Source: Plotosus lineatus | Taxonomy: Eukaryota > Chordata > Actinopteri > Siluriformes > Plotosidae | Direction of reading: 5' to 3' | Length of the DNA: 64,000 nt | Assembly: GCA_024760905.1 (NCBI GenBank) | Contig: CM045731.1 | Span: 22,876,001-22,940,000, forward strand | Shown: one piece after another, positions 34,246-46,366 of the stretch | How the letters are laid out: the number at the start of each line of letters is the position of its first letter | Numbering within the stretch: position 1 is the first letter of the stretch | Notes under the pieces: model-generated | Database searches by the model: none | The model's input: only the letters and a program-made list of their open reading frames with translations | Told to the model about the DNA's origin: nothing | Position numbers and translations under genes: made by a program

Positions 34246-34506
34246 CATTTTTATTTTGGTGATATTTTATGAAAGTGTGATCCCTCACTTTTAACGGCAA
34301 ATGGTGACCAAGACCCCCCCCCGACCACCGATTTCTGTGAATTAGGATCAACCCCTCTGACTGACGTATACATAAATGTACATGTGTATATAATATCCAT
34401 AGGTACATATTCAACTATATAAATGCTTATAATAACAATTAAGCTTTGAAAAATAATACTTGAGATGTAAATAAAATATATAAATACACACACATATCGA
34501 CGTGTG

Positions 34507-34540
<34 letters not shown>

Positions 34541-34984
34541 TGCACATGCACACACTTGTATACACACCTCACATAAAAATATAAGTAGTTTTGATGGGGT
34601 TTTTGGTTGTTTTGTTATTTTTGCATAATTTGCCTTGTTTTGTGGCATTTTCCTTAATTTGTTCCACTATTCTTCCTTAATTTCCTTATTTTTTTAAATT
34701 CGATAAATATTTAATAAAAAAAAGTGATTCACTCTGAATTGAAGCGTGAAGTAACGAGGGATCCCTGTATTTCCTTTTCCTTTATCTTTTAATGGAGATT
34801 CATTCGTTCAATCCATTGGCATCCCATTTTCATAAATAAATTGTTTAAAAATCATACAATGTGATTTCCTGGATTTTTTTTTACATTCTGTCTCTCAAGC
34901 TTGATGTGTACCTATGATGAAAATTACAAACCTCTCTTATCTTTTTAAATTGGTGAACTTGCACATTTTTACGTTGCCCAATAC
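34246..34984. other. Spacer with CA microsatellite and a transposon end
   Basis: A (CA)n run lies at about 34,510-34,541. At 34,755-34,770 the string cgagggatccctgta looks like a Tigger-like terminus without a partner. Otherwise AT-rich and without coding signal. Confidence 0.5.
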
Positions 34985-35246
34985 TTATTGGCCCCACTGG
35001 AAGAGGTTTTGGAGACAAAGTCACAGAAGAGGGATCGTTACTATATTGGTAGTAGGATGCTGAGGTTGGAACTACCAGGCAGAAGGCCTCGAGGAAGGCC
35101 AAAGGAAGAGATTTATGGATGTGGTGAAGGAGGACATGCAGGTAGTTGGCGTGTGAGAAGATGCAGAGGATAGGGTGAGATGGAGGCAGATGATTTGCTG
35201 TAGTGACCCCTGAAGTGAACAGCTGAGAGGAAAAGAAGATTTTTCC
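34985..35246 (+). mobile_element. RTE 3' end fragment
   Basis: This matches the last 250 bp of R4 and R5: atattggtagtaggatgctg, aggccaaaggaagag and the end gacccctgaagtgaacagct then gaaaagaag. It encodes the RTE C-terminus with frameshifts. Confidence 0.85.
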
Positions 35247-35297
35247 GCTTTTTCTGACCTGCAGAGGTCATTTTTTTTATTTTATTCCAAATTCGTA

Positions 35298-35922
<625 letters not shown>

Positions 35923-35929
35923 GGGGAGG

Positions 35930-36166
35930 GGTTGAACTCCCGCTCCTTCGAGCGTGATGACATCTGATACGATGTTTCGACGAACATGTACATTTCATTA
36001 GCGGCTTAGTGTTAAACGGGAAGTTCTCGCAGCGAAGTCTCATCTTTGTGATTTGTGAGGCGCTTCACTCTTGTCACAAGTGATACATGGAGCTAGAGAG
36101 ACGAAGCACAGCTTATCTGGACTTCCGATCTTTTAAGTGAGCAAGTGATGGTTGAGTACTTAACAA
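35930..36166 (+). other. Conserved 5' flank of zinc-finger gene 2
   Basis: Paralogous to 13,525-13,778; contains the left arm of a hairpin. Possible promoter or untranslated exon. Confidence 0.5.
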
Positions 36167-36205
36167 GTAATCAACGCGCACTTGAAAGATCGGAAGTCCA
36201 GATAA
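36113..36205. repeat. 27-nt inverted repeat (hairpin)
   Basis: Arm 36,113-36,139 starts ttatctggacttccgatctt. It pairs with 36,179-36,205 at 26 of 27 positions across a 39-nt loop. Unit 1 has only the left arm at 13,731-13,757. The right arm belongs to the insertion that starts near 36,167. Confidence 0.85.
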
Positions 36206-36918
36206 CTTTAAGATTTTGATTTTGATGTTGATGAAGAAGAGGCATCTGTTAATAAAAGTGTGCATGAGTGGTGTTTGGGATGATGTGAGCCTTTCTACTG
36301 AGCAGGATATAGATGAAGATAATAATGATGAGGGCGGAGTTGATGAAGCTTACTTGTATAAAGAGATCAGAGAGTTTTGTTATATAGTTTTCTTATATAT
36401 AGTTTTCTTCATTTGAGTATGATTGTTTGAACCTGACAGTGTTTTTTTTTTTTTTCCAATCATTTGAAGGCATTTGAACCTTTATATAATGATCGAAAAG
36501 ATACACACTGATCTTATTGGAATAAACAGAATGAAAAAAAGTTGTTTTTTTGTTCATTTTTGGGTGTGTCAGATTAAAATGAGTATGATTTCTCTTATCT
36601 CTTCCTAAAACTTTTTCTGGACATGTTTTCTCAAGGTTTATATGGCTGAGGTGCATAAAAAGGTTTGGTTTCTAAGGACTAGCAACCTTGGAAGAAAGGC
36701 AATCTTTGTGCTCATTTTTCTCTAAAACGTCTTGAAGTTTTTAGTTGAATGCTAACACAAGAAATTGCATAGCTCGGTCACTTTTCAAGGTATTGACAAA
36801 CTTTTTGCTGCATTTTGCAATTTTGGGCCTCCTCTATCGGACTGTGTAAAAAAAAAAAAAAGCTAATTTTTCATTTTTGGACGTAAGAGCCTACCATCTG
36901 GGTGGAGTGGCTCACATT
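36167..36918 (+). mobile_element. Unit 2-specific insertion of unknown class
   Basis: This is absent from the unit 1 flank, where acaagtaacaagtgtgcttt is continuous. It includes a short acidic frame near 36,210-36,415 (DVDEEEASVNK; then, in another frame, QDIDEDNNDEGGVDEAY). No terminal repeats or target duplication were certain. The acidic stretch resembles N-termini of some piggyBac-type proteins only in composition. I do not assign a class. Confidence 0.45.
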
Positions 36919-37189
36919 ATGTGCTTTTTCTACATAGATGTGATACAGCAATGCCATTTCTTTTTCAAATACTTTAACCTTTCAACCCTTCTCCAAAAGT
37001 TATGCAATTACTAATCTTTTGGAGAAGTAATTGATATGTTAGAGATTTCTAGGTTCTAAGTTCAGGTTTTTTCATCCATGGCCAATCTCATGCTTGATTT
37101 CCAGTCAATAAGAATATGGATTAAAAAATTATAGTATATAAATATATATTTATAATTACTTAGTAACCTTTTATTTTAATGTTTTCCAG
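36919..37189 (+). other. Intron upstream of zinc-finger exon 2
   Basis: Matches 14,005-14,415 with a gap, and ends in the same acceptor, gttttccag. Confidence 0.6.
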
Positions 37190-38140
37190 ATGTACCACTG
37201 CTCCGAGTGTGGGATGAATTTTGCCCACTTTCCTAGTTTTAAAAAACATAAACGTCTCCACAAAGGGGAGAAGCCATATGACTGCAAACAGTGTGGGAAG
37301 AGTTTTACTTGGCAGAGCCGTCTCCGACAACATGAGCGTATCCACACAGGAGAAAAACCATATTGCTGCGAACAGTGTGGGAAGAGTTTTACTCATCAGA
37401 CTTCTCTCCAACACCATGAGCGTATCCACACAGGAGTCAAGCCTTATTACTGCCAGCAGTGTGGGAAGAGTTTTACTCATCAGACTTCTCTCCGACAGCA
37501 TGAGCGTATCCACACAGGAGACAAGCCTTATTACTGCAAACAGTGTGGGAAAAGTTTCTCGCAGCAGAGTAATCTCCAACAGCATGAGCGTATCCACACA
37601 GGAGAAAAACCATATTGCTGCGAACAGTGTGGGAAGACTTTTACTCGTCAGACTTCTCTCCAACAACATGAGCATATCCACACAGGAGAGAAATCATATT
37701 ACTGCGAGCAGTGTGGGAAGAGTTTTACTCATCAGACTTCTCTCCAACAGCATAAACGTATCCACACAGGAGCCAAACCTTATTACTGCGAACAGTGTGG
37801 GATGAGTTTCTCACAGCAGAGTAATTTCCGACAGCATGAGCGGATCCACACAGGAGAGAAGCCGTATTCCTGTGAATGTTGTGGGAAGAGTTTTTCTCGG
37901 CAGAGCTCTCTTCAAGTCCACAAACGTATCCACACAAGGAGAAACCCAATTACTGCCAACGGTGCGGGAGGTTTTTTACTCAGCGGAGCTCTCTCCAACG
38001 CTATCACTGTTTCAGAACCCGGAGAAATCTCCACAGCCAAGAGCAGAGTTAGTCAGCACAGTCGCTGTATTTCTATGGACAATTTGGGTGGTGCTGTCAC
38101 CAAAGAAGACCATTTTGTGAACACAAGTGCGTCAACATAA
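37190..38140 (+). CDS. C2H2 zinc-finger protein, terminal exon, 9 fingers
   Basis: A 316-codon open frame directly follows acceptor tttccag. It encodes nine 28-residue Kruppel fingers, starting YHCSECGMNF and ending SFSRQSSLQVHKRIH. All Cys/His pairs are intact. It is paralogous to 14,416-15,702, with the same first, second, penultimate and last fingers but four fewer in the middle. HQTSL-type helices dominate (fingers 3, 4 and 7), consistent with unequal exchange inside the array. The last linker reads H-T-R-R-N, the same shifted frame as in paralog 1. It continues into the same 63-residue tail (ITANGAGGFLLSG... SAST) with six substitutions. It is likely a nuclear DNA-binding protein of unknown target. 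No N-terminal effector domain is present in the window. Confidence 0.88.
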   Translation: MYHCSECGMNFAHFPSFKKHKRLHKGEKPYDCKQCGKSFTWQSRLRQHERIHTGEKPYCCEQCGKSFTHQTSLQHHERIHTGVKPYYCQQCGKSFTHQTSLRQHERIHTGDKPYYCKQCGKSFSQQSNLQQHERIHTGEKPYCCEQCGKTFTRQTSLQQHEHIHTGEKSYYCEQCGKSFTHQTSLQQHKRIHTGAKPYYCEQCGMSFSQQSNFRQHERIHTGEKPYSCECCGKSFSRQSSLQVHKRIHTRRNPITANGAGGFLLSGALSNAITVSEPGEISTAKSRVSQHSRCISMDNLGGAVTKEDHFVNTSAST

Positions 38141-38289
38141 AGCCATCAGCATATAATAGGAAACTATTGCACAAAATTATAACATTGTTTGGGATTTTTT
38201 AAATATATTTGAATAGTTCACAGTCAGTGACTTTATGAGCACCTATGGATTTTTATAAAACTATTAATTAAGTTGTTTATTTGCTATGG
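38141..38289 (+). other. 3' flank of zinc-finger gene 2
   Basis: Same sequence as 15,703-15,809 with a 40-bp difference, up to the RTE junction. Confidence 0.5.
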
Positions 38290-41200
38290 AAGTCAGTGGA
38301 TGGCGGGATGACGCTGATGGTGAGGAAGGTGAAGAAGGCAAAGGCAGAACGAACAGAAGAGAAAGTGTTAGAAGCTGAAAAAGGAAGAGTGTCGTGTTGT
38401 CTTCAAAGAGGAGTCTAAACAGGCTTTGGGTGGTCAGGAAGTGCTTCCAGATGACTGGATAACTCCAGCTAATGTGATCAGGGAGACAGGTAGGAGAATA
38501 CTTTGTGTCATTTGGAAGGAGAGTAGATAAGGAGAATTGGTGATAGAATGTGAAAGTGCAGGAGTGTGTAAAAAGAAAGAGGTTAGCTAAGAAGAAGTGG
38601 GTCATTGAGAGGATCGAAGAGAGTGAGAGAAAACAGGAATACAGGGAGACACAGCGTAAGGTGAATGTAGCGGTGTCAGAAGTGTGCTGGGGAGATGGAA
38701 AGACTAGTTTGAAGAGCTGATGAATGAGGAAAATGAGAGAAAAAAAGAATAGAAGAGGTGACCGTTAAAGACCAGAAAGCGCAAAGATTTGTAGGGGTGA
38801 AGTGACGAGGGCATTGAAGAGGATGAAGAATAGAAAGGCAGTTGGTCCTGATGATATACCCGTAGATGTATGGAAGTGTCTCGGAGAAGTAGCAGTAGAC
38901 TTTCTGATAAAAAACATTCAACAATGTCTTGGAGAGTGAGATGATGCCTAAGGAATGGAGGAGAAATGTGCTGGTGCCCATTTTTAAGAACAAGGGAGAC
39001 GTGCAGAGTTGTGGCAACTACAGAGGGATAAAGTTGATGACCCATATGATGAAGTTATGAGAAAGAATAGTGGAAGCTAGACTCAGGGCAGAGGTTAGCA
39101 TTTGTGAGCAACAGTTTGGTTTCATGCTAAGAAAGAGCACCACAGATGCAGTGTTTGCTTTGAGAATGTTAATAGAGAAGTACAGAGAAGGTCAGAAGGA
39201 GCTGCACTGTGCCTTCGTGGATCTGGAGAAAGTATATGACAGGGTGCCGAAAGAGGAACTGTCGTATTGCATGAGGAAGTCTGGAGTGGCAGAGAAGTAT
39301 GTTCGAGTGGTGCAGGACATGTATGAGAGATGTAAGACAGTGGTGAGGTGTGCTGTCGGTGTGACAGAAGAGTTCAAGGTGGATGTAGGACTACATCAAG
39401 GGTCAGCTCTGAGCCCCCTCTTGTTTGCTATGGTGATGGACAGACTGACAGACAAGGTTAGACAAGATTCCCCATGGACTATGATGTTTGCAGATGACAT
39501 TGTGATCTGTAGTGAGAGCAGAGAACAAGTACAGGAAAATCTAGAGAGATTGGAGGTATGCCTTGGAAAGGAGAGGAATGAAGGTTAGCCTCAGTAATTT
39601 AGAATACATGTGTGTGAACGACAAGGACTCAAGATGAACGGTGATGTTACAGTGAGCAGAGATAAGAAAGGTGGAGGATTTTAAGTACTTCGGCTCAAAT
39701 AATCCAGAGCAATGGAGAGTGTGGAAAAGAGGTGAAGTAGCGTGTGCAGGCAGGTTGGAATGGTTGGAGAAAAGTGTCTGGTGTGATGTGTGATAGGAAG
39801 GTATCGGCGGCAAAAATGAAAGGAAAAGTGTACAAGACAGTGTTGAGGCCAGCGATGTTGTATGGTTTAGAAACAGTGGCCCCGGGGAAAAGTCAGGAGG
39901 CAGAGCTGGGGATAGCAGAGATGAAAATTTTGAGGTTCTCCTTGGGCGTAACGAGGATGGATAGGATCAGGAATGAGTACGTCAGAGGGACAGCACATGT
40001 AAGAGGTTTTGGAGACAAAGTCAGAGAGGCTAGATTGAGATGGTTTGGACATGTACAGAGGTGGGATAGTGAGTACAGTAGGCCCTTGACTATTCACGGT
40101 TTTGCACTCACGGTTTGAGTATTCGCGGACTGCTGAGCAACTCGCTCGTTTTTCAAATTAAGCCAATGGCTGTCCTCCTTCCTGCTGATTGGTTGAGATG
40201 ATGTAATGCCCCTTTTTCCTCATTCGCGCACAAGTTGGCAATGAGCCTTTTTTTAGTGTGTCTTAATTAACAGTTAAGTTCTATGATGTCACTCAAACGC
40301 CTGTTAAGCACCACAAAAAGGTAATGACGGAGGTCTCTTCTGAAGAAATAAGACTTTCTCCAGAAGAAACGACAGTTTCCTCTGAAGTCACGTCATTGCT
40401 GAAGAGGAATAATCGGCTGAACTGTTGCAAAACACGCCACTATTAAAGTCTTTTTCAATTATTATTCCAGTACATGAACTAAGGTAATGTTTAAAATGTT
40501 TGTGTGTTATTTTATTTACTGTCGTGTAGCATGTTTCTCATTTTGTTTTGTTTATCCAATTCATTACATTTCTTGTTCTTTTCTGTCCTTTTTGTTATGG
40601 ACTGTGTTTTGGGAGAGTTTGATTTTGGTGCTGTGCCTCTAACTGACTGTTTACTCTCTGCTTCGGCTGAGGGACGTGGCTGAGCTGCTGGGTAGCACAC
40701 ACCTGAATTCACTGTTCTCATTTACTCCAAATAAACAAAAGCAAGCTCACCTCTGCGCCAGAGGATTAACTCACATCAACATTACCACTTCTTTGGTTTG
40801 TCACACTTTCTGACTCTCACTCTAAAATTCTACTCGCTTCGGCGTGGGGGTGTGCCTGAGCTGCTTGGACTGAATGCAGTTAATACCTGAATTCAGTCAT
40901 CTCATGCCAAATACAATACGTTCCTCTGGTGAGCATTTTTGAAAATTACACTGCTGTGTGTTTTTTCAGAGGATGCTTTGAAAGGTGTTTTTATACGTAT
41001 GCTGTATAATGTTTATATTTTATCATCAATAAATATAACAGTAAAAATTAAAGTTTTTAAAATCATTACAACATTTTACTACATGAATACTGAATTAATG
41101 AGTAAGTCTGTCTATAGAATGTGTTTTACACGCATATTTTAGTGCATGTAATAGATAAATAGTATTTTACTTCCGACTGCTCATTCGTGCATGTGACGTG

Positions 41201-41498
41201 ATACATTAGGTTTTACTTCCGGGTACAGAACTCGCGGATTATCTCGATTCACGGGAGGGGCCGGAACCGAACCCCCGCGAATGTCAAGGGCCTACTGTAT
41301 ATTGGTAGTAGGATGCTGAGGTTGGAACTACCAGGCAGAAGGCCGAGAGGAAGACCAAAGAGACGATTCATGAATGTGGTAAAGGAGGACATGAAGGCAG
41401 TTGGTGTAAGAGAAGAAGATGCAGAGGATAGGGTGAGATGGAGGCAGCTGATTTGCTGTGGCGACCCCTGAAGGGAACAGCCGAAAAGGAAAAGAAGA
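38290..41498 (+). mobile_element. RTE-like LINE copy R4, interrupted by a Tigger-like MITE
   Basis: The 5' junction (gaagtcagtg) is the same as R2. The RT from 39,070 has [46 protein letters not shown] and catalytic FADD at 39,487-39,498. The post-RT region (MLYGLETVAPGKSQEAELGI) continues to 40,075, is interrupted by 40,076-41,297, and resumes at 41,300 with attggtagtaggatgctg. It ends near 41,498 at gaaaaggaaaagaagaa. Frameshifts and a degraded 5' half make it inactive. Confidence 0.85.
40076..41297. mobile_element. Tigger-like MITE inserted in RTE R4
   Basis: Ends cagtaggcccttgac on the left and gtcaagggcctactg on the right are flanked by TA at 40,074-40,075 and 41,298-41,299. R5 (43,028-43,040) and the fragment at 35,040 show the uninterrupted site gagtatattgg. 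The element is 1,222 bp with no transposase. Its left inner half carries the agtctttttcaattattatt block and its right half matches the complement of 44,504-45,090, so it may be a composite of two copies. Confidence 0.92.
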
Positions 41499-42194
41499 AA
41501 ATACTCCCAATGTGCACTCTGTCATTTGTAAAGCTTACAGGTTTCTGTCTAGTTCTTAAGTATTGTGATTTATACTGATATAATAATGCATATAGATCTG
41601 ATCATGAAACCAAGACATTTCGAACTACTCAAATTCAAACTTGAATTAAGAAAGTCCAACTTTGTGAATTAACGCATCAAAATCTTTTGTGCACGCCTTG
41701 GAGATGTCATATCAGGATATGTTCGTTATGTTCAAAATAGTTGCATTGTGTTAAAAAAAAAGTGAAATAAGCCTCAAAGTCCTTGTAACAGCTTTTATTT
41801 CCTTCACTCAAATACAAGTACTTCTCAATTATTTGCTGTCGTAAACACCCCCCCCCCCATATAGATAGTGTTATTTGTAAAATATACAAGTAATCCTCTG
41901 CATAACACTATCCTTATTAACCTAAATAAATTATTATTACCATTATGGAATACAAAAAAAAGAGATACAGATCAACTTCCAACAAAGAATAACTCTATGA
42001 ACAATTATTAGTATTTAAACAAAAAGATTTAAAGTGCATCAATTTGCCTGAAATTAAAAAGGTATCCTTATTCAAACTGTAAACATTGTTGACCAACAAT
42101 TTGAATCATTTGATACTGAACAATTAAAGTTGAATAAAATCAATAATTAATAATAAATTCAAATTGATCAACATTAATTCAGGCGCACAATATA
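41499..42194. other. AT-rich spacer, no gene
   Basis: No coding or repeat signal apart from homopolymers, such as C10 near 41,850. Confidence 0.5.
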
Positions 42195-42321
42195 CAGTGG
42201 TACCTCACTTTATGAAATTAATCTGTTCCAGTGCCTTTTTTGTAACCTGCATTTTTTTTTTTTGGTAAATTGAACCGCATTTTACAAGTAAAACATGGCT
42301 CCCAAGACTACCCCTAAACCC
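42195..42321 (+). mobile_element. Tigger-like transposon left end
   Basis: TA followed by cagtggtacctcactttatg and aattaatctgttcc, a typical pogo/Tigger terminus. It is truncated by RTE R5. Confidence 0.55.
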
Positions 42322-43222
42322 CTGAGGTGTGCTGTCGGCGTGACAGAAGAGTTCAAGGTGGAGGTAAGACTCTGAGCCCCTTCTTGTTTGCTATGCTGAT
42401 GGACAGGCTGACAGACAAGGTTAGACAAGATTCCCCATGGACTATGATGTTTGCAGATGACATTGTGATCTGTAGTGAGAGCAGAGAACAAGTGAAGGCA
42501 AATCTAGAGAGGTGGCGGTATGCCCTGGAAAGGAGAGGAATGAAGGTTAGCCTCAGAAAATCAGAATATGTGTGTGAATGAGAACGACCCAGGAGGAACG
42601 GTGATGTTACAGGGAGCAGAGATAACGAAGGTGGAGGATTTTAAGTACTTAGGCTCAACAATCCAGAGCAATGGAGAGTGTGGAAAAGAGCTGAAGAAGC
42701 GTTTGCAGGCTGGTTGGAATGATTGGAGAAAAAGTGTCCGGTGTGATGTGCGATAGGAGAGTGTCGGCAAGAATGAAAGGAAACGTGTACAAGACGGTAG
42801 TGAGGCCAGCGATGTTGTATGGTTTAGAAACAGTAGCGCTGAGGAAAAGGCAGGAGGCAGAGCTGGAGGTAGCGGAGATGAAAATGTTGAGGTTCTCTCT
42901 GGGAGTAACGAGGATGGATAGGATTCGAAATGAGTACATCAGAGGGACAGCTCATGTAAGATGTTTTGGAGCCAAAGTCAGAGAGGCTAGATTGAGATGG
43001 TTTGGACATGTACAGAGGAGGGATAGTGAGTATATTGGTAGTAGGATGCTGAGGTTGGAACTACTAGGCAGAAGGCCTAGAGGAAGACCAAAGAAGAGAT
43101 TTATGGATGTGGTGAAGGAGGACATGAAGGTCATTGGAGTAAGAGAAGAAGATGCAGAGGACAGGGTGAGATGGAGGCGGATGATTTGCTGTGGAGACCC
43201 CTGAAGGGAACAGCTGAGAAGT
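42322..43222 (+). mobile_element. RTE-like LINE copy R5, 3' part
   Basis: It starts at the end of RT motif B, has FADD at 42,450-42,461 and continues SESREQVKANLERW. The frame 42,719-43,204 (161 codons) is the C-terminal region including MLYGLETVALRKRQEAELEV and RWFGHVQRRDSEYIGSRMLR. It ends in gacccctgaagggaacagct. It shows the empty site for the R4 MITE. Confidence 0.87.
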
Positions 43223-43539
43223 CGTCCCGTTTCCGTCCTTGTTAAAAATTTCCGTGGTGGGTTTATTCACTTTACTTCTTATTTTACACCTGGGCACACT
43301 CTAACAGTGAGGAAGCCACTGCCACCTGCTGTAGTGGATGTAGAATTACACTTTATCCTAATACTGCAAAAAAAAAAAGCATGTTCCCTGGGGTCACATG
43401 TGCCACCCCCTGGCATCGCACAACGCCACCTCAACTATTTGGGAACCACTGCTTTAGAGAAATTTGAAGAAAAGTGAATATTAGACAGTTTAAAAAATAT
43501 CAGCGTCTTTCCAAATTCAGTCACTTGAGATGTTTTCAG
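43223..43539. mobile_element. Probable hAT-type remnant and spacer
   Basis: Near 43,436-43,452 the string atttgggaaccactg is the complement of a common hAT terminus (cagtggttcccaaa). No partner end was found. Confidence 0.4.
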
Positions 43540-44170
43540 ACTTAAGAATCATCTTAAGATTTTGCTTTTCTTAATCGCTGAACTAATATTTAGCTGTACA
43601 TCTGTGATTTCAGAGTTCTTTGTATTTTTTGGTTTTGGCTCAAAGTGCATTATTGGTGTCACCCTAGAAGTTTTCTATTGGATTAAGGTCTGGGAATCGG
43701 GTTGGCTGCTCCATAAAGTCAGTCTTGTTGGTCTGCTCCAAGATGTTGCCCATTTACTGGTGTGTTTGGGGGTGGTGTTTTGTTGGAACATCCATTTCAA
43801 GGGCATTTCCTCTTCAGCACTAGTCAGCATGACATCTTTCAGTATTCTGACATATTCATACTGATCCATAATTCTTATGATGCAATAAAGAGGGCCAACA
43901 CCATAGTATGAGAAACATCAACATGTGATGCTTGCACCAGCATGCTTTCACAATGTACTGTGGCTTGAATTCAGTGAGTGGGGGTCGTCCAGGGGGTCTT
44001 GCATCAGTCTGCTTGCTGCCTTCTTTCCTCAAATAAAGGCAAAAATTGGCAACTGTTTCTCAAAGAATGAATACTGCACTCCACACTGCTATTATTTTGA
44101 ACACGTCCCTTTCAATTAGTGATTCAATTACACAATCAGCAGCATTGTAGATCATTGTGTCAGATGATTT
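43540..44170 (-). mobile_element. Second Tc1-like transposon, fragment
   Basis: The minus strand encodes SYYGVGPL-type sequence, then MDQYEYVRILKDVMLTSAEE and MPLKWMFQQNTTPKHTSKW. It continues to PDSQTLIQ, a degraded P-D-L-N-P-I-E. In relatives F-Q-Q-D carries the second catalytic Asp; here it is Asn. The leader near 44,050-44,110 (aataatagcagtgtgg on minus) is the usual 5' end. It belongs to a different Tc1 subfamily from 26,688-28,218. Confidence 0.82.
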
Positions 44171-44503
44171 AAAATTGTTGTAAACATGTATGGAAATTAA
44201 AGGTGGGTATTAAGATATGTATTTGTTGTTTATTTTTATTTTTTACTTTGCATGCTGTATCTAAGACACTGGTTTTGCCATACTGGCTGGACACTGCTCA
44301 CAAGGACATCTGTAAACTATTGTTGGGAATTCAAATCAATCAGGCTCAAAATTAATGTGTGATGTTGGAAATCCTTTATATCAGGCTTAGAAATTAATGT
44401 ACGCCGCTAAGTCTGTATGTTTATGTAAACATTATTAAAAGAGAACAATGAGGACTTGTATTGTGAACAACTAGTGCCAGGTTTAGCAGGATTAATACAA
44501 GTA
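44171..44503. other. Spacer, no gene
   Basis: AT-rich; nothing recognised. Confidence 0.5.
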
Positions 44504-45230
44504 CAGTAGGCCCTCGACATTCATGGGGGTTCGGTTCTGAGCCCTCCCACGAATCGAGATAATCCGCGAGTTCTGTACCCGACAAAAAAACCCCATGTAA
44601 CACGTCACATGCGCGAACGAGCAGCCGGAAGTAAAATACTGTGTATCTATTACATGCGTTAAAATATGCTTCTTAAACACATTCTATAGACAGTCTTACT
44701 CATTAATACAGTATTGTGGGGCCGGTGGCGTAGTGGTTAGGGTGCTGCGCTCATGATCGGGAGGTTGTGAGTTCGAATCCCACTGAGACCCTCACTGTGC
44801 TAAGACCCCTGGGTAAGGTCTCAACCACAAGTGTGCCTCTGTTCACCCAGCAGTATAAATGGGTCCCAGTAAAAATATACTGGGAAGGTAACCTGCAATG
44901 GACTCGCGTCCCATCCAGGGAGAGTTGAACTCCTTGTCACTTCACACTATGGAAACCGGGGATAAGCACCGGCCTGATGAGCCACGAGGCTCAGGTGTAA
45001 AAACCTAATAGAATGTAGTAAAATATAGTAATGATTCAGAAAAACGTTTCAATTTTTATTTATGATAAAATATAAACATTATACAGCATATACTGTTGTA
45101 AAGCACTCGTTTTAAAGTCTTTTTCAATTATTATTCCAGTACAGTACCTGAGTTAATTCTGAGAATGTTTGTGCGTGAGATTTTATGTTCTGTAGCATGT
45201 TTAACAAACGATACCTAAAGGATAAACTTT
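44504..45230 (+). mobile_element. Tigger-like MITE carrying a SINE
   Basis: It begins cagtaggccctcgacattca after TA at 44,502-44,503. Internal ataatccgcgag, ataaaatataaacattatac and agtctttttcaattattatt blocks match 40,076-41,297. A SINE at 44,717-45,004 splits it. Its 3' portion leads directly into the L2-like leader at about 45,280, as at 17,496-17,668, so no right terminus is visible. Confidence 0.7.
44717..45004 (+). mobile_element. tRNA-derived SINE
   Basis: The A-box tggcgtagtgg (44,726-44,736) and B-box gttcgaatcc (44,771-44,780) form a Pol III promoter in a tRNA-like head. The body includes gtgcctctgttcacccagca and ends gaggctcaggtgtaaaaac. Compared with 40,076-41,297 the insertion point is after cagtatt. 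The target duplication is unclear. Confidence 0.85.
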
Positions 45231-45279
45231 ATTACGCTTCATGTCCCTTTACATTGAACTTGGAGTGACGTCTTCAAGA

Positions 45280-45770
45280 TGGCGCTGCCTAGAGGGCAAC
45301 GTCGCGGAGTTCTCAGAATCAAATTGTTTCTTTGTTCGTTTTAATTTTTATTTGTTTGTTCATGTTTTGCACTATGCTCGTCTATGATCGATCGACCCTA
45401 CTAAAGCTATGGTCAGCTTCGGGCAACTAAGCACGCAACATATTCTGTCTTGAGCTTACTGTATATGCTATGGCAGCAAAATGCTATTGGTTACTGGCTA
45501 AGCCCAGGCGGAGTTCTCAGAGGCTTGGTTAGCACTTCGGGCCATACTACTTGAAAATGTTCAGTCCCTGTGAAACAAGATGGACGAGCTTCATGCTCAG
45601 ATTGCAGCGCAGAGGGATCTACAGGAGTGTGTTTCTGTGAAACATGGCTCGAGGAGAGTACACCCGATGAGGTGATTGCTCCAGCCAGCATCACGGCCTT
45701 CATCCCCTGCAATTCCAAGCACCGGAGTCGTCGTCCGGTCCCTTCCCGCCTGGGCTTCTTGTAGCATATG
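45280..45770 (+). mobile_element. L2-like LINE 5' leader and endonuclease start
   Basis: It opens tcaagatggcgctgcc. One leader monomer (45,307-45,509) is followed by ggagttctcagaggcttggt. The ORF start encodes MDELHAQIAAQRDLQECVC and ETWLEESTPDEVIAPASITA, the N-terminal endonuclease motif of L2-like LINEs (K-M-D-E-L, then E-T-W-L). A small deletion sits before ETWL. The remainder of the endonuclease and the RT are missing. Confidence 0.72.
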
Positions 45771-46110
45771 AGCTCTGCTAATAGCATATTAGCTCTGCTA
45801 GCCTCATCCCGGCTAACAAGCCCAGTTGAGCATGCTTAGTTATACACACCCGAAGATACTCCGATCTTATAGCTGTAGTCGAGTCGACCGGTCGTAGACG
45901 AGCATACTAGTAGAGCAAACCATGAACAAACAAAACAACAAATAAAACGAACAAAGAAACAATTTGACTCTGAGAACTTCTATCGTGAGCTGCTATGCTA
46001 TGGGAGCTCCATGCTTACCGCCCAGGCGGAGTTCTCAGAGGCTTGGTTAGCACTTCCGGCCATACTGCTTGAAAATGTCCCTGCGAAACAAGATGGATGA
46101 GGCAGCGGTA
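45771..46110 (-). mobile_element. Inverted L2-like leader plus a second direct leader start
   Basis: 45,800-45,980 is the reverse complement of the leader monomer (gttcatggtttgctctacta and aaattgtttctttgttcgtt on the minus strand). From about 46,020 the direct orientation resumes (cggagttctcagaggcttgg, then aaacaagatggatgagg). The result is an imperfect palindrome with 45,300-45,500. Confidence 0.65.
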
Positions 46111-46366
46111 ACGTGAATGTCGTCTGTGAACTGTGAAATGATAAAACCAGTGCAAAAGGAACAATCAACTCATATTCCAGTGACCAGCTTGGAGCGGAAA
46201 AAAGATGGGAAGCCAACATCGACTAATGACACGGTATCAAAGATAAAAATCGTAAACGAACTTTTATCAGTGTGAATGTAGTAACAAGACAACGTAGAAC
46301 ATTTTATCACTTTGTGACAATCACCAGCTATTTTAACGAGATTTTCACCATATCAACGTATTCACA

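Noticed and set aside
44717..44790. Possible tRNA gene
   Set aside because: A- and B-boxes exist but the cloverleaf is incomplete and the sequence continues into a SINE body repeated at 3,296 and 48,271.
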